Assembly (NCBI RefSeq): GCF_964340395.1
Contig: NC_135571.1
Coordinates: forward strand, 7,827,453-7,891,452
Length of the DNA: 64,000 bases
Reading direction: 5' to 3'
DNA from: Glandiceps talaboti
Taxonomy: Eukaryota; Hemichordata; Enteropneusta; Spengelidae
The translations under genes and the position numbers were made by a program. Positions 1-14,500 of this stretch are shown piece by piece. The notes beneath the pieces are model-generated. The model searched no databases. It had not been told where the DNA came from and was given only the letters and a program-made list of their open reading frames with translations. Positions within the stretch are counted from its first letter, which is position 1. Each line of letters begins with the position of its first letter.

Positions 1-34
1 TACTGGCAAGGTCAAGGTTTTAGAGACAACTTAC

Positions 35-180
35 CGGGTATTTCTTGTTTACGTTGTGAGTAACTATGGTAATTACTAGATACACCACTGATAGGAGTTG
101 ATGGTCTGGAGCCTCCTGTGTGTAGCACTTCTTCTGTGTCTTCCCCAAAGTGGTTAATTCTCTCGTATAATTCCAGATAC
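35..180 (-). CDS. ARID2: ARID2 coding exon 4
   Basis: Acceptor TTGTAG|GTATCTGG and donor CCCG|GTAAGT. Encodes (R)YLELYERINHFGEDTEEVLH, then a Ser/Pro-rich linker ending QRKQEIP. The first 20 or so bases and the acceptor are repeated twice more in the intron, near 250-280 and 325-350. Confidence 0.92.
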
Positions 181-3100
181 CTACAAATCAAATCAGATCA
201 AATCAAAATGATTGAATCTCGTCTAATTTCAAATCAAATCAATGACTGACTCTCATATAATTCCAGACACCTATAAATCAAATGAAATCATCAAATCAAA
301 TCACATCAAATCAAAATGATTCAATCTCGTATAATTCCAGATACGTACAAAACAAGCCAAATAGTGGTTGTGCTTTTTCTGGAATTAAAGACACTTTAAT
401 CTTCTTTCAAAATATGACATCAATTCCACTAGCATAAACCCATCGCTAGGTTGATTCAGACAATGTCCTCTCAATATTCACTTAAATTCTATATTTTACT
501 TTCATGAAGCGTCAGCTAGAATAGTAGAAAACAGCCACAAATTCTTACTGGGTTTTAAATCTACCAGATGTGTCAGAAGATATCATTGGCATCCCTAATG
601 CTATCTGAATTAATACGGAGAGTGGAACTGTGTGACTTAAACAAAGTCAGTACAATGTAGATAGGATCAGTTAATCACAAGCAAAGACTGCATGATGAAG
701 TAAGTGGGTCGAGCCGTTATGTGAACTTGCAATCTACTTTAGGACAAAATACAGAGCCGCTGGGCAAACCGCACCACTATGATACCTGGCGGCAAAGCCT
801 GCAAACGGATAGTTTGACAAAGTCTGTCGACCTGAACAGGTGAAACGTTACTTGTAAGTAATAAGACCCTTGGTCAAAGAACTTATTATTGCACTAGGTC
901 AATGTCTAAGCGAGCGTTTAGTCGACACTGCTGAAATCAACGAAGTGAAAGGTCTAACTTAGCCCTTGCGTGTTCCCGCAATAGCAGGAATCGGCGGTGA
1001 AAGGTTTACATTACACATGACATTTCCATGATCTACTCTCACCATCACTTGTTTCATATCAAATATGACATATAATAAACTAGTGAGTCTAATCTTGTCA
1101 TAATTTTCTACAATGGAAACCATCAAAGCATGATCGATGAAAACAGCCCTAAGGTACGTAGGCATATAAGTTACGTTATTCTTTGTGCTGTGATGACAAG
1201 CAAGATGATGTATACCAGTCATACAAAAGAACCAACAACACTTTCTCTTCTAGCGTACTTTTTTTAACTGGAATGATTAATTACTTCTTCTCATTCACAA
1301 CATAACCAAAGAATATTTCATCAATATTTCCAGTCGTAAAAATTACATTTTTTTTTATATGCTGAGATAAGTATTTTTATATTTTCATTTTTAACATGCT
1401 ATCACAATGCATGACACACAGACGATGGTGTCAATTTACGTTGATGTACATATAGTGCTATTTATATATGCCTTTATTTGGCCTTGGTTACATCAAGAAG
1501 AAGCTATAAATTGACGAGACAGTGTATTCTGATTGGCTATTTACTTGACCTGACCTGACCTGACCTGACCTGACAAGATATTCTAATTTGCTATTAACTT
1601 GACAATCAGATTGGCTATTTACCTAATCTGATAATAAATTCTGATTGGCTATTCACCTGACATCTTGGTATATTCTGATTGGCTAAGTACCAGATCTGAC
1701 CTCTCAATAGATAAGGTCAAAATTTCTTCAACTGATCTGACAGTATATTCCAATTGGCTATTCATATCACCTGACCTCATAACACAGTCTGATTGGCTAT
1801 TTCCCTGACCTTATATGACCATATATTCTATTCACCTCAGGTGACCTGATGATACAATCTGAGTGGCTATTGGACAATAGCTTTTACCCTAGGCTGATGA
1901 TACAAGAAATCTCATTGGATAGACACCTGTTGATATTTACATATATATGAATATTCATTAGATTGAAGGCCAAATGACTAGCATTTCATTATCGTAATAT
2001 CATTACAATACAAATCATTATTTGTAGACAATAGGCAATCAAAATCAGACATTTGACAACCCATTATTTCAATTTCCTGAATAAATATCTCATCACAAAC
2101 TATCATTCACTTACATATATTTCCTGTCATTAGGGGTTTTATACCTGGAAAGGTTTATATTTTATGGCAACACAGAGAAATCTGTCCAAATTTATAGTTC
2201 TCTACAAGATAAATCATACTTTAAAATACGACGGAAATCTCGGTAAAATGTCATTATCAAGTTGTGTTCTTGTTTTGTTTTGTTTGAGTTTTTGTTTCGC
2301 TTTTAGATTTCTGACGAAGATCCTTTGTGTAGTGCTGAAACATTGAAATAAAAGTGTTTTAACTTCAACTTCATTGGGAGCAAGGTCTTGTTGTTTTATG
2401 TTGTGACACATTTCTCAAAGAGTTTGACATCAAGCAACACCCCCCAAGACATGATGTTAATGACTGTGTGGGTGGCTGTTGATGAATTTTAAATTGCATC
2501 TCATGCATCTCAGGACTTTTAGAGTAATGACTTTGACTATACGCGAGTGGAGGTGTAAATTGCAAAGATACCGCATCGGGACTAGAGTAGTAAGGTCAAG
2601 GTTGCAAGGCTGTACCTATGTATATATAGTCTGGGGAGGTATATAATTTATTGATAGCATTACTAGTTTTTCTTGAAACCATGAATTACATATCTTTTTT
2701 CATCCCATCTGTCCTTTTATTTAGCAACATTTGGCATTTATAAAAATACTTCGTCAGTAGGTATTCATGGACTAGGAAATGTAAACCTGGACATTTTCGC
2801 TTAAGGACCCATTTTAGTTTATTTCGCTGGGCAAGAAAAATAAGTAGTGACTAAAATGCCTTCTTGTACATAGACAAAATATACCAGTCTGGTAATTAGT
2901 AAAAATAAGTAGTGACTAAAATGTCCTCTTGTATATGAACACAATCTACCTGTCTGGTAATTAGTAAAAATAAGTAGTGACTATAAAACTGCCTTCTTGT
3001 ACATGAACACAGTGTACCAGTCTGGTAATTAGTAAAAAAATTGTCTTAGATGAAGGCGACAAAAATGCAAAATTTTCTAGTGATGAAAATATTTAAATTT

Positions 3101-5932
3101 GAAGTATTTTGTTTCTGCATACAAACCCCCTCTTTTCTCTGTCTATATCTCAAGTGTCTCGTTTTCATTCCCCCCCCCCCAATGTTTTATGCCTGCAAGA
3201 CATCCGTACCCTGACATTAACAAATTGGAACTAATAACACATTAATGCTGAAAAATACCTATTTTCTCTTAAATTAATGGAAGGCAGTAAGTAGTTCAAA
3301 TCTCGATTATTATTTTAAAAAAAAATGTTTTTAATGACTGCTCCTGACATATTAGTAATTATGGATATATTACCAGATCTCGACTTCTCTTTAACTGCTC
3401 AAGTATTCCCTTCCTATTTGCTAAACTAATGTTCACCTGGTGCTAATGTACAGCTGGTACAGACATTTTAACCCTACCTGTTGTTAACACATGCTTACAA
3501 GGTGTTAGTGCCGGCTTAGTGTAAACGCAGAGCTAGCCTGGCATTAACATACTGTAGGACTGGTGCAGATATTAACCCTACCAGTTGCCAAGTGAGATGT
3601 TAGTACCAGCCTAGTGTTCACATAGAGCTAGCCTGGTGCAGGTATTCACCCTACCCGTTGCTAACATATATGCTAGTGGGGTGTTAGTACAATGTACCAG
3701 CCTAGTGTTCACATACAGCTAGCCTGGTGCAGGCAGGTATTCACCCTACCAGTTCTTAACATATGTTAGTGTGGTGTTAGTACCACTACCAGCCCAGTGT
3801 TCACATAGAGCTAGCCTGGTGCAGGTATTCACCCTACCAGTTGCTAACATATATACTAGTGGGGTGTTAGTACCAGCCTAGTGTTCACATAGAGCTAGCC
3901 TGGTGCAGGTATTCACCCTACCAGTTCCTAACATATGATAGTGAGGTGTTAGTACCAGCCTAGTGTTCACATACAGTGTAGAGCTAGCCTGGTGCAGGTA
4001 TTACCCTTACTCGTTGCTCGTCAATGCTGGTGAGGTGTTAGCTCTGGCCTAAAGTTAGCACACAGCGAGACTGGTGTTACTACATGTATACAATTGGTGG
4101 TGCATGAACCCTTCCAGTTTCTAACAAATACTGGCCAGGTATATATTAACTAGAAGTACAAGTCCAGTATGAGCTTTGAGCTAGTCCGGTGCTGGCACAA
4201 TCAATTTTGACCTGTACTGTACATTCTTTCTGTTCGCAAACTGACTTCTCACACTCAAATGTAATAAGTAAGTTAAACAGATGACTCAGTCACAATAGAT
4301 ATCTGATCACGTTATCTATTAAATTGAACATCTAACTAAGTGTTCCCTTTATTCTGAGAGGCAATTTTGAAACCATGAAAATCACCATGGGAACACAGGT
4401 AGATTTTATCACCTAACCTTCCACAGGAGAAAACTTGTCAAATTTACATTTCAGTGAATACACAGGGGAGTAAGTCTATTCACCTTGTTGTAACCTTACA
4501 CAAACACTGTTTCAGTAAAGTGTTACTCTGTTTTTAGACCATAAAATATTGTACTGCAACCCGACACCATTGTCCATACTACAACACCAGACACAGCATG
4601 CAGACACTAAGCTGACCTCACTCCCAAGAGGTCACAGCAAGGTCACCTGAAATGAGGTCAACCCGACAGACAAACGGGAGACATTATGTATACAATTACT
4701 CATGTCACTTAGCATATCTAAATTGTATCAGATCTCAGTTATAGATAGCCACAGTAATCGCAACATAATAAAACAGCTTTGGAATATGCTGGGGAGTCAG
4801 ATTTTGCTGTGTGAATGGTTTCAGCTACAATATTCTATTGATTTCCATTGCTCTAACAGATTACTACCATCTTACAGTTATAAGTTTGGTAGTCTAGATG
4901 TTCAGTAGTCCTGGACTACTGCTACACTGGATCTAAAGAAGTCACCTGCTCACCACTCCCATGACATGTATCTTATAAGTGGACAAAAATAACACCTACT
5001 ACTGTCACCATGGCAACATCCACTATTGCCAAGATAGAAACATCCACTACTGTCACTATGAAAACATCCTCTAGTCACCATGGCAACATCCACTACTGAC
5101 ATCATGGCAACATCCCCTTAGGTAACATCTACTAACCATGGATGGCAACATCCAGAACTGTCACTATAGCAACATCAGTGTCATCATGGCAACATCATAA
5201 CATGTACATCTGATGTAGTACCCTTCTATGTTATAATTCATGATCAGACACTCGTAAATTCAACCTTATTCATTTAGTGCCAAACACTTGGCAAATGAAA
5301 TATTACTTTAATATCACATTATAAACAATCTCTTGTGTTATCATGAGTTGTAACTTATAATATAACCCCTATCTTTAGGATGTCCTATAGAGCAGGTAAC
5401 AGCATAACTCTTTTATTTGATATGAATGGGTAATAGAACGCCACTGTGATAACAGTAAGCTAAAGTATGATGCACACAGCACAGGCTCAGCTTCTGACTT
5501 TATTAGCATCATGTTATCTGAGCCTACACACTTGGCTGGCATTACATGTAACACCTTGCCAGTCTGCCATATATAATTATGCAAATTTTATGCATATCTG
5601 ACACTCAGGATTTGTTGGGACCCGTCTAAACTATGTGGTGACTTACAAGACAACCTTGTTTTAATCAAATCTGAAATATCTAATACTTTAATATTGTAAT
5701 GCAGTAAAATGATTATATGATTATAAGGTTAACTGAGAACCATAACAAATGTAATATGTAGTATTATATATTGATTATGTACACAAAATGTATGTATGTG
5801 TCGATGTAAGTATGTATGTATGTGTGTATGCATGTACATATGTACATTTTGTATGTATGTATGTATGTATGTATGTATGTATGTATGTATGTATGTACAT
5901 TGTATGTATGTATGTATGTATGTATGTATGTA

Positions 5933-5965
<33 letters not shown>

Positions 5966-7995
5966 ATGTATGTATGTATGTATGTATGTATGTATGTATG
6001 TATGTATGTATGTATGTATGTATGTATGTATGTATGTATGTATGTATGTATGTATGTATGTATGTATGTGTGTCTCTGTATCTGTTTCTTCAGTTGACAT
6101 TTATATCAATTAACTATACTACATATGATTGATAGTACTACATAACACTAATTACATCTGGTCACCTCTCACTTTAATTAAAGTTGTAAATTTACTGTGA
6201 CATGTATGATATACGCTGACCCCTAGAATAACGCTGACCCCTAGAATATACTTCCATCTACTTTCTACATGACACACATATAAACATAGACCACTTCTAA
6301 GAAAGTGAAACAAGCTATACACAACACAAGGTCAAAATACAGAACTACCAAAGCCATCCTAAGTAAAACATCAACACATCCTGCTTCTCAGTTTTATTTT
6401 CATTTTTTATTTATTTGCGTGAATGTAGCTACGTTGTCTAGTCCCATTTAATGGCAACAAACTTCACACACCACTGACGCACACAATTTCAAAATTTGGT
6501 GTTCCCCTATCTCTTACTATGTGGTGACTCACAAGAAATGCCAGTTTTTATCACATTGACTCACAACAACAAAATTTGGCTATCATTGGAGAGCGGGCAC
6601 ACAGACAGTGTGGCTTCTAAGACTACACACGTTAAAAGAACATTGTGCTTTTGTTGGAATAGGAAGGAATATTCAATTTCACAGAACAATCTTCTACTTT
6701 TGTAACTATAAGTATTCGTTAGACAATGTGATACTACTGTACTGTGGCAAGCAAGGTCTCGATTTACTAAGACAACCACAAACTGAAATTATTGTTACAG
6801 AAAGTTAATATCAGCTATTGAACAGGTTGGTTTGTACTGACACAGAGAGTCTAGGAAGATGAAGTTAAACCACTGTATAGCGTATTCTTGCATATAAATG
6901 TTTTCTTTTTGGAAGTGCAAACTATGTACTTGTATACGGTGTGCGGGAGAATGACACTGATGTGTTCATGTACATGTATTTACATTTGTAACATATAATT
7001 TAGTGGAGATCTGAAAGACATGTAGTGACTGTGTGCATGCAAATTTGGAAAAGACGCATCGTAATAGGATTTTGGCGCAAATTTTGGCAGGACTGCATCC
7101 GAGGGACGCATCAGAAAAAAAGCTACCGCGACCTCTGTGTAGGGTGACATCAGATAACTTACCTGATTTGTAAGTGTACATACAACGTACACTTTTAGGG
7201 ACTTCATATTTTGATCACAGATTAGATTCACAGAACAGAGCAATGTTACTACCCACTTGTGTAATCTACCACATCAAACAACGTGTTTTACTTTGTGTCT
7301 AGCTCACTCTCACAAAAACCGAGACCTCAATTGCCAGAGTAACATCTACCACATCAAACAATGTGCTTTGGTTTGTGTCTAGCTCACTCTCACAAAACCG
7401 AGACCTCAATTGCCAGAGTAGTATCTACCACATCAAACAAGATATTTTAGCTTGTGTCTAGCTCAATCTCACAAAACCGAGACCTCAATTGCCAGAGTAG
7501 TATCTACCACATCAAACAAGATATTTTAGCTTGTGCCTAGCTCAATCTCACAAAACCGAGACCTCAATTGCCAGAGTAGTATCTACCACATCAAACAAGA
7601 TATTTTAGCTTGTGCCTAGCTCAATCTCACAAAACCGAGACCTCAATTGCCAGAGTAGTATCATGGCAAGAGATTGCTGATATGCAGAGTTCATTCCATA
7701 GGCGTTATCTGTACTATGGAATCACTGCAGTACTGCAAGGCATATACATTGTACATGAAGTATTCTAGACATAACCATGTTACTGCTCTAGGCAATACTA
7801 TACATCTGTCTAATGAATGTTCCGCTTTGACCCACACATCAACATCATATACCGTAATCTAGTATATAATAAGGACATACACACATACAATGATACATGT
7901 ATATATATATACACATCCTGACAGAGAACACTTGTAGTACATGCAGACATATACTTGGACATACATGTTAACACAAACATTGCCATCCAATCATA

Positions 7996-8049
<54 letters not shown>

Positions 8050-8140
8050 TACACACACATACATACATACATACATACATACATACATACACACGTACAT
8101 ACATACATACATACATACATACATACATACATACATACAA

Positions 8141-8183
<43 letters not shown>

Positions 8184-8928
8184 CAAATCTATTATTAACG
8201 CATGCATTTTGATAACATCTATGTACATACAAAAATGTATGTACCTGCAAATAAACATTACCCCATAACCATGTTGTACCATACATTGTGTATTTGTATT
8301 CATCAAGGCAAACATTATTAGTATTTATAAATAAAACACTCCTCTATCTCTCACTTGTTTACAATTTAAATACCCCACCCACCTCCCCCAAAAAATTTAT
8401 TTTCCTCAAAAAATTTTTTTCTAGAAATCAAAACACCCAATGTGTACCTTCCCCAGTAAATAAAGTTACATCTAAATTATTTTGAATATGATTTATTGTA
8501 CACTTTTATATTTTATTGCAATATTGTTAGACATAATCCATTTTTATTATCTCTGCATCTTAATATAATAATCCACCTTGCAATTTTGGTAAAATAACAA
8601 AGGTTTTTATCAAGAATTTCTATGCGTTATTACTAAATTATGTAATTTTCAAATGTTTCATAGGATATTCTACATTCTACAGTCGACTGGTTCACCGTTT
8701 GCCATATATTTCCACAAATTATGATCATCTAATACTGTTATAGCCAGCTGTACATGACAGCCCTGAGTCATAAATTAGCATATATCTTAGCATGACATAT
8801 TTCTATGTTGTAAAATTTCCATTCTCGCCCTCATATATTTATTACTTGGGTAATGAAATTACTGGCTCACTTTTTGTTTTTTTCCTTTCATTATCAGTTA
8901 TGGAAGTATGTTATCTATTTTTTATGAT

Positions 8929-8998
<70 letters not shown>

Positions 8999-9786
8999 AT
9001 GTATACATGTATGTATGTATGTATGTATGTATGTATGTATGAATGTATGTATGTATGTATGTATGTATGTGTGTGTGTGTGTGTTTATGTAAGCATGCAT
9101 GCATGCATGTTTGTATGTATGTATGTATGTATGTATGTATGTATGTATGTATGTATGTATGTATGTATGTATGTATGTATGTATGTATGTATGTATGTAT
9201 GTATGTATGTATGAATGTATGTATGTATGTATGTATGTATGTATGTATGTATGTATGTATGTACGTACGTACGTACGTACGTACGTACGTACGTACGTAC
9301 GTACTTTGATGAAATATATACAGACATTACTGAGGAAAGAAAACAGACATACATGAAGGTAAAGAAGACAAAGAATTTCTTATCTTTTTTATTTAAATGT
9401 TTACAAAATGTTTAGCATGTCAGCTGCTTAAACAAGGATCAGTCAGGTTATCAGAAATGCAATGTTTATTTTATTTTGCCTTACTGTGTCACTCTTCCAG
9501 CAGGTGTAAACGTCCTTTGTGTTTATTTTATGTGGATTAGAATCATCATTGTTGTATTTAGAATAGACAAATTAGTAGTTTATATAATACAGCATCATAC
9601 CAATTATATACTATCAAGTATAAAACGACTGACTGACACTCTTTGGTATTGTCATTACATTATACATGTACTTTGGTATTGTCATTACATCATACATGTA
9701 CTTTGGTTTCACAGTATTATCACAACTATCTATGGAACAGTATGGTATATGTCATATGTCACTGTGTATACATGTCAAGCTTATGA

Positions 9787-9826
<40 letters not shown>

Positions 9827-11297
9827 AAATGTATTTGTGAGTGTGTCTCTGTCTGTCTCTTTATATATATGTGTGTGTGTGTGTGTGTGTTTATGTGTGT
9901 GTGTGTATTTATGAGTTAGTGTATATACATATAACCCATATCATAATCAGCATTAGATAATTAGTGAAAAATTTAATTATCCACAAATTTTGCATCTGTT
10001 TACTTAAACAAATACAATGGTTCAACTACCAGACATGCAATAATTGTCAATTAACATTTACCAAACGCCTTTATTTACAAAACCACCTCTGATTTCAAAC
10101 ACAGAACAGAATATCAAGTGATGAGTTTTAAAAGTACAAAACGCAGCGGTCACCTTGTGCGACTATTCAATAAAAAGTACAGCAGACACTAATTTCACCT
10201 GTTTTACGAACTACGTCACACTAACCACAAAGCGCTACTTGGATTTATCACAAAATCTCAATACTGCCATTTTGTGGCTGTCACTGTGTCAACTCAGAAT
10301 TCTTTGGGTCACCTTGGAGAGTTTGACACCTAGGTAAGTATCTAGTAACCCTGCATTCTTTGGGTCACTCTAGAGACTTTGACACGACCATAAGCACCTA
10401 GTCTGAAAAGCCCACACCAATCTGAATGACAATGGTACTGGCAACTAGAGAATGCTAAAATGCCAAAGACATTGTAATGGGAATTCCTTTGTATTACAAA
10501 TCAAATATCTGATTGACTTGTGTACAGGCATCTCATCAAAACATGTATCTAGAAATGACAACAGGAGCAACTGCTGACATCAGGCCATGGACAAATGGAA
10601 CCTGTTACAAACAGGGAAAGTAAACAACTGAATTGGATAAATAACATTTAGGACAACATGTTGGAACAGCAGAGACTAGTATTGGAACAGTTTTATGACC
10701 TCTTTATATGAAAAGCCAGGGGAACTGGAAATTTGTGTGACATGAACTTGACTGAGTGTAAAGTGGTCATGGAACTGTTCTTATCAAATGATAGAATGTA
10801 ATACAAGTCTCTGTACTTCCAATACATGCTGTGCCAAGTGTTATTATTCTAATTCAGTTGTTTACTTTCCCTGTTTGTAACAGATTCCGTTCGTCTACAG
10901 ACTGATGTCAGCAGTTGTACAATCATGTAATGTTAATGACCCAAGATGTTCATCAGCTTTGTAGATCAAATGACCGAAAGCTAATTTCAAGCCCTGTGAC
11001 TTTCAAGTACATGTCGCATCAAAACACGATGTACGTACCGAGAGAAACATTTCATATTAGTGTGCTTTCTCTAGGAGATATGTATGGCTTGAATTAAAGG
11101 GGCACCATAAATAAATTGTAAAAATTTCGAATTTTTCTTTGTTATTACAAATGTGTATCCTTCAAATTCACCTGTTGTTACTGTACCACACTTGAATGCA
11201 CAAAAACTCCTTTCAAGCATGAAACTCAGATTCTCTCTCTTTCTCCCTTTCCCTCCTCTCCCCCCCCCTCTCTCTCTCTTCCTCTCTCCCCCTCCCC

Positions 11298-11349
<52 letters not shown>

Positions 11350-11420
11350 CCTCCCTCCCTCCCTCCCTCCCTCCCTCCCTCCCTCCCTCCCTCCCTCCCT
11401 CCCTCCCTCCCTCCCTCCCT

Positions 11421-11502
<82 letters not shown>

Positions 11503-14500
11503 CTCTCGATATTAAATAAACATATTGTTGTAATATCATTTTATAGGTTTATCAATAATTCAATTTTTCAAAACTTTATTTCATGAATAAATATTACATT
11601 TTGTAGGTTATATCAATAATAATATCAATAATTCATTTTCCCCTAGAATTTTGTTTCTGGAAATTAAATAAAAATACACATCTGTTGTATATCTCATTTT
11701 ACAGCCTTATCAAAATTTCAATTTTTAATAAATTTGTTTCCGGGCAAGAATAAGTATAATATTTTAGTATATCATTTTACAACTCTGCAAATAATGCAAT
11801 TTCCAAGAAACTGGTTTCCATGACAATCCCACTTATAATATATTTGAGGGAATAAACTATTATCTGGAATTTGATTTGATCTGTTGTATCTGGCAACAAA
11901 TTAATTTTACATCAACGAAGGATTGTACACCGATTCAAAAAGAAAAAAATAATTTCTGTATCACCAGTTTCAAAATGAATACACATATTACAAATATACA
12001 CTGCTCTCAGGCAATAAATACAATATTTATCAACTATCGAAAATAAATTAAACCTAGTCAATTTGTATGGAAGGTTTTTTGTGTTTCCTGTACATGTTGG
12101 TCACAAGGTCAGTAGGTACAAAATGTAATATTTTAATTGCGGTGTAAATGTCACTGGAATCAAGGCCAGCTGGTGAGTTGTAATGTATCATACCCCCTAT
12201 GAACAGACTGAGTCACATACAGTGGAAATCATAATTGCATTCACTTCCAATGACTACATGTGTTTGATAATTGTCACCTTCAACCAAAAACACAACCATT
12301 ATCTTGTATATGAACTTAACCGGAGGAGGGTTAAGGTCATGGTGAAAAGTATGGAACCTCAGACAAACGAAGGTCAAACAATCTCGTGTGACATCATTAA
12401 CTTAATCCAGCCACAGCCATTATCTTGTACATGGACTTGACCTGAGGAGGGTTAAGGTCATGGTACAAAGTTCATTCTTAAATCTCCAGTGTGTACTGTT
12501 TACTTGTGCCATGCAACACTTGAGTTTTTTGTTTGAAGAAACTACTAACATTGGGAAATCTGGTAAAATAAAATATTTACTTTACAATTAATGTTTCTAT
12601 GAATTTACCTATTTTTTTTATAAATAGTATGTTTGCTACAATACAAGAAACCTGGTAACAGAAAGGGAAAATCTATCCAACCAGCATAAATTTCTAAATA
12701 ATAATATTTGTACGAGAATCTGGTAAAAATACTCGAGAGACTACGGTAGATTTTACCTACTTCACAACCACAGCAAAAATCTAGAAACCTGTTCACATTC
12801 TACATACTTCAACCAAATCATTAGCTTCTATATGACAGTTCATGACACTATCAGAAAGAAAAAATCCCCACTTGAAGAATTCTAACAAGTTTTGACACAT
12901 TGTTTGAATCGTATGACAGACTAGCCACTTAGTAAAACAGACGACCATTCAAAATGTGGCATGTCTTAACATGGTGTGACAGTCAGACAACTTGAGTGCA
13001 ACTTTACTGAAGCATACTTCAGACACTATTCAGCAGAGATACATCCAGTGAGCGGTAGAACTATCGATAACAATCCTAAGTGTTCTTAAATTATTTCATA
13101 TCAGTCCTAACTAAATGCAGTCACTGAAAGAATCCATTCTGAGGTGAAGAGGTTCCTAACAGGACTCTAATTTTGCCTGTGTACTGGACGATCGCACAAT
13201 GTCACACAAGCTCAATAAGTGAATTTCGTTTGTATAGGGGGTCTGGCATCAATGCAATTTGGGAACTTCATTTTCGCACTTCTAACCAAATTTCGAAAAA
13301 AAATCAAGGCCTTCAATGATAACAGGTTCTGTATTTACTACTGAGCTCATGAGATGTTGATAAGTTGATTAAAATTTACTTCTAATGTGATATGCAAGTA
13401 CAGTGCTGTTTCCAGCTAGTATTTTAATGTGTTCACCATCAAGTTTCACATTGTATTGATCGTAGTGGTGTGATCACTACAATTTTCATTATGGTTTACA
13501 TCACATATAAACATGTTGATGTCGCACTTGTGAATGTTTATTTAGGGGGAGGGAGGGAGGGGTTGTCCTAAATGAACTAAGTTCATTTATTGAAGTTGTG
13601 TGACATTGTGCAATCGTTCCTAATGTTGCTATTATAAGCAAAACATCAGCCGTCAACAAGGCTTGCCTACTGAAAATTTGAGAGACAAGGAACCCCGGAA
13701 ACAGGTGGAAATCTGGTAAAAAGTGAAATAACTTCTAAAAGTATCATAATTTTGGTGGGGAACAAGAAACAAGAGATGGAAATCTGGTAAAATTTGCATA
13801 GATTTCAATACCCTGTACTGTAATTGTAATGGTACCCACTGATTGTAACATAGGTCAAAATCTGACAGCCATAATGTATAGCTTTCCATACCCTGACCGG
13901 GAAAATAAAGGTGGAAAGCAGATAAAATTTGCAAACTGATTATCATAATTTTAGATGACGAAACCACAAATAATAGCGGTAGAAAGCTGACACAACTGTA
14001 CCTTGTACCATAATTTTCATCCTCTATAATATCAAAATTTGTCAAGACAAAATCATTCAAGCGTAATCAGCAGAGTCCAGATGTCTGCCATGCTACTGGT
14101 AGTGACCAGGAGAATGTATTAATTTATAATGACTATGATAACACAATCACTTAACATGTACATGATGTGATGGTTTATAGTGGCACACACCACAGATGTT
14201 CACATGGGCTTTGATATCACTGTAAACAATAGCTATCATGTTCCTTTGTGTTATAATTTGATGTGGATGGGTAGATGAGTACTAAGCCATACTTTATGCG
14301 AGTTTAGCGTGTTGTGTAAGTCACAGATGTGGTAGTCTTACTCATTCACATGTATACACATGTTTTCATGACGTTATACTGGTTGGTTAATTGTAACCCC
14401 TCTAATTCAGTTCTAAGATACAAATCCCCCATGAATGGTATTGGTAGGTGGAATAGTCCATTTTGAAAGCGGGTACAGATAGTCAACACTTGCTTACACC

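Noticed and set aside
959-1222. 87-codon minus-strand ORF in a less AT-rich patch
   Set aside because: No motif recognised, and nothing in the neighbourhood supports a gene. It may be a worn repeat.
2280-2360. Phrase GACGAAGATCCTTTGTGTAG...GAAACATTG, similar to tails of some retroelements
   Set aside because: Too short, no reverse-transcriptase or endonuclease motif nearby, and no second copy in the window.
13653-14060. 135-codon minus-strand ORF
   Set aside because: Made from degenerate repeats (GGTGGAAATCTGGTAAAA-like). No recognisable domain and no splice partners.
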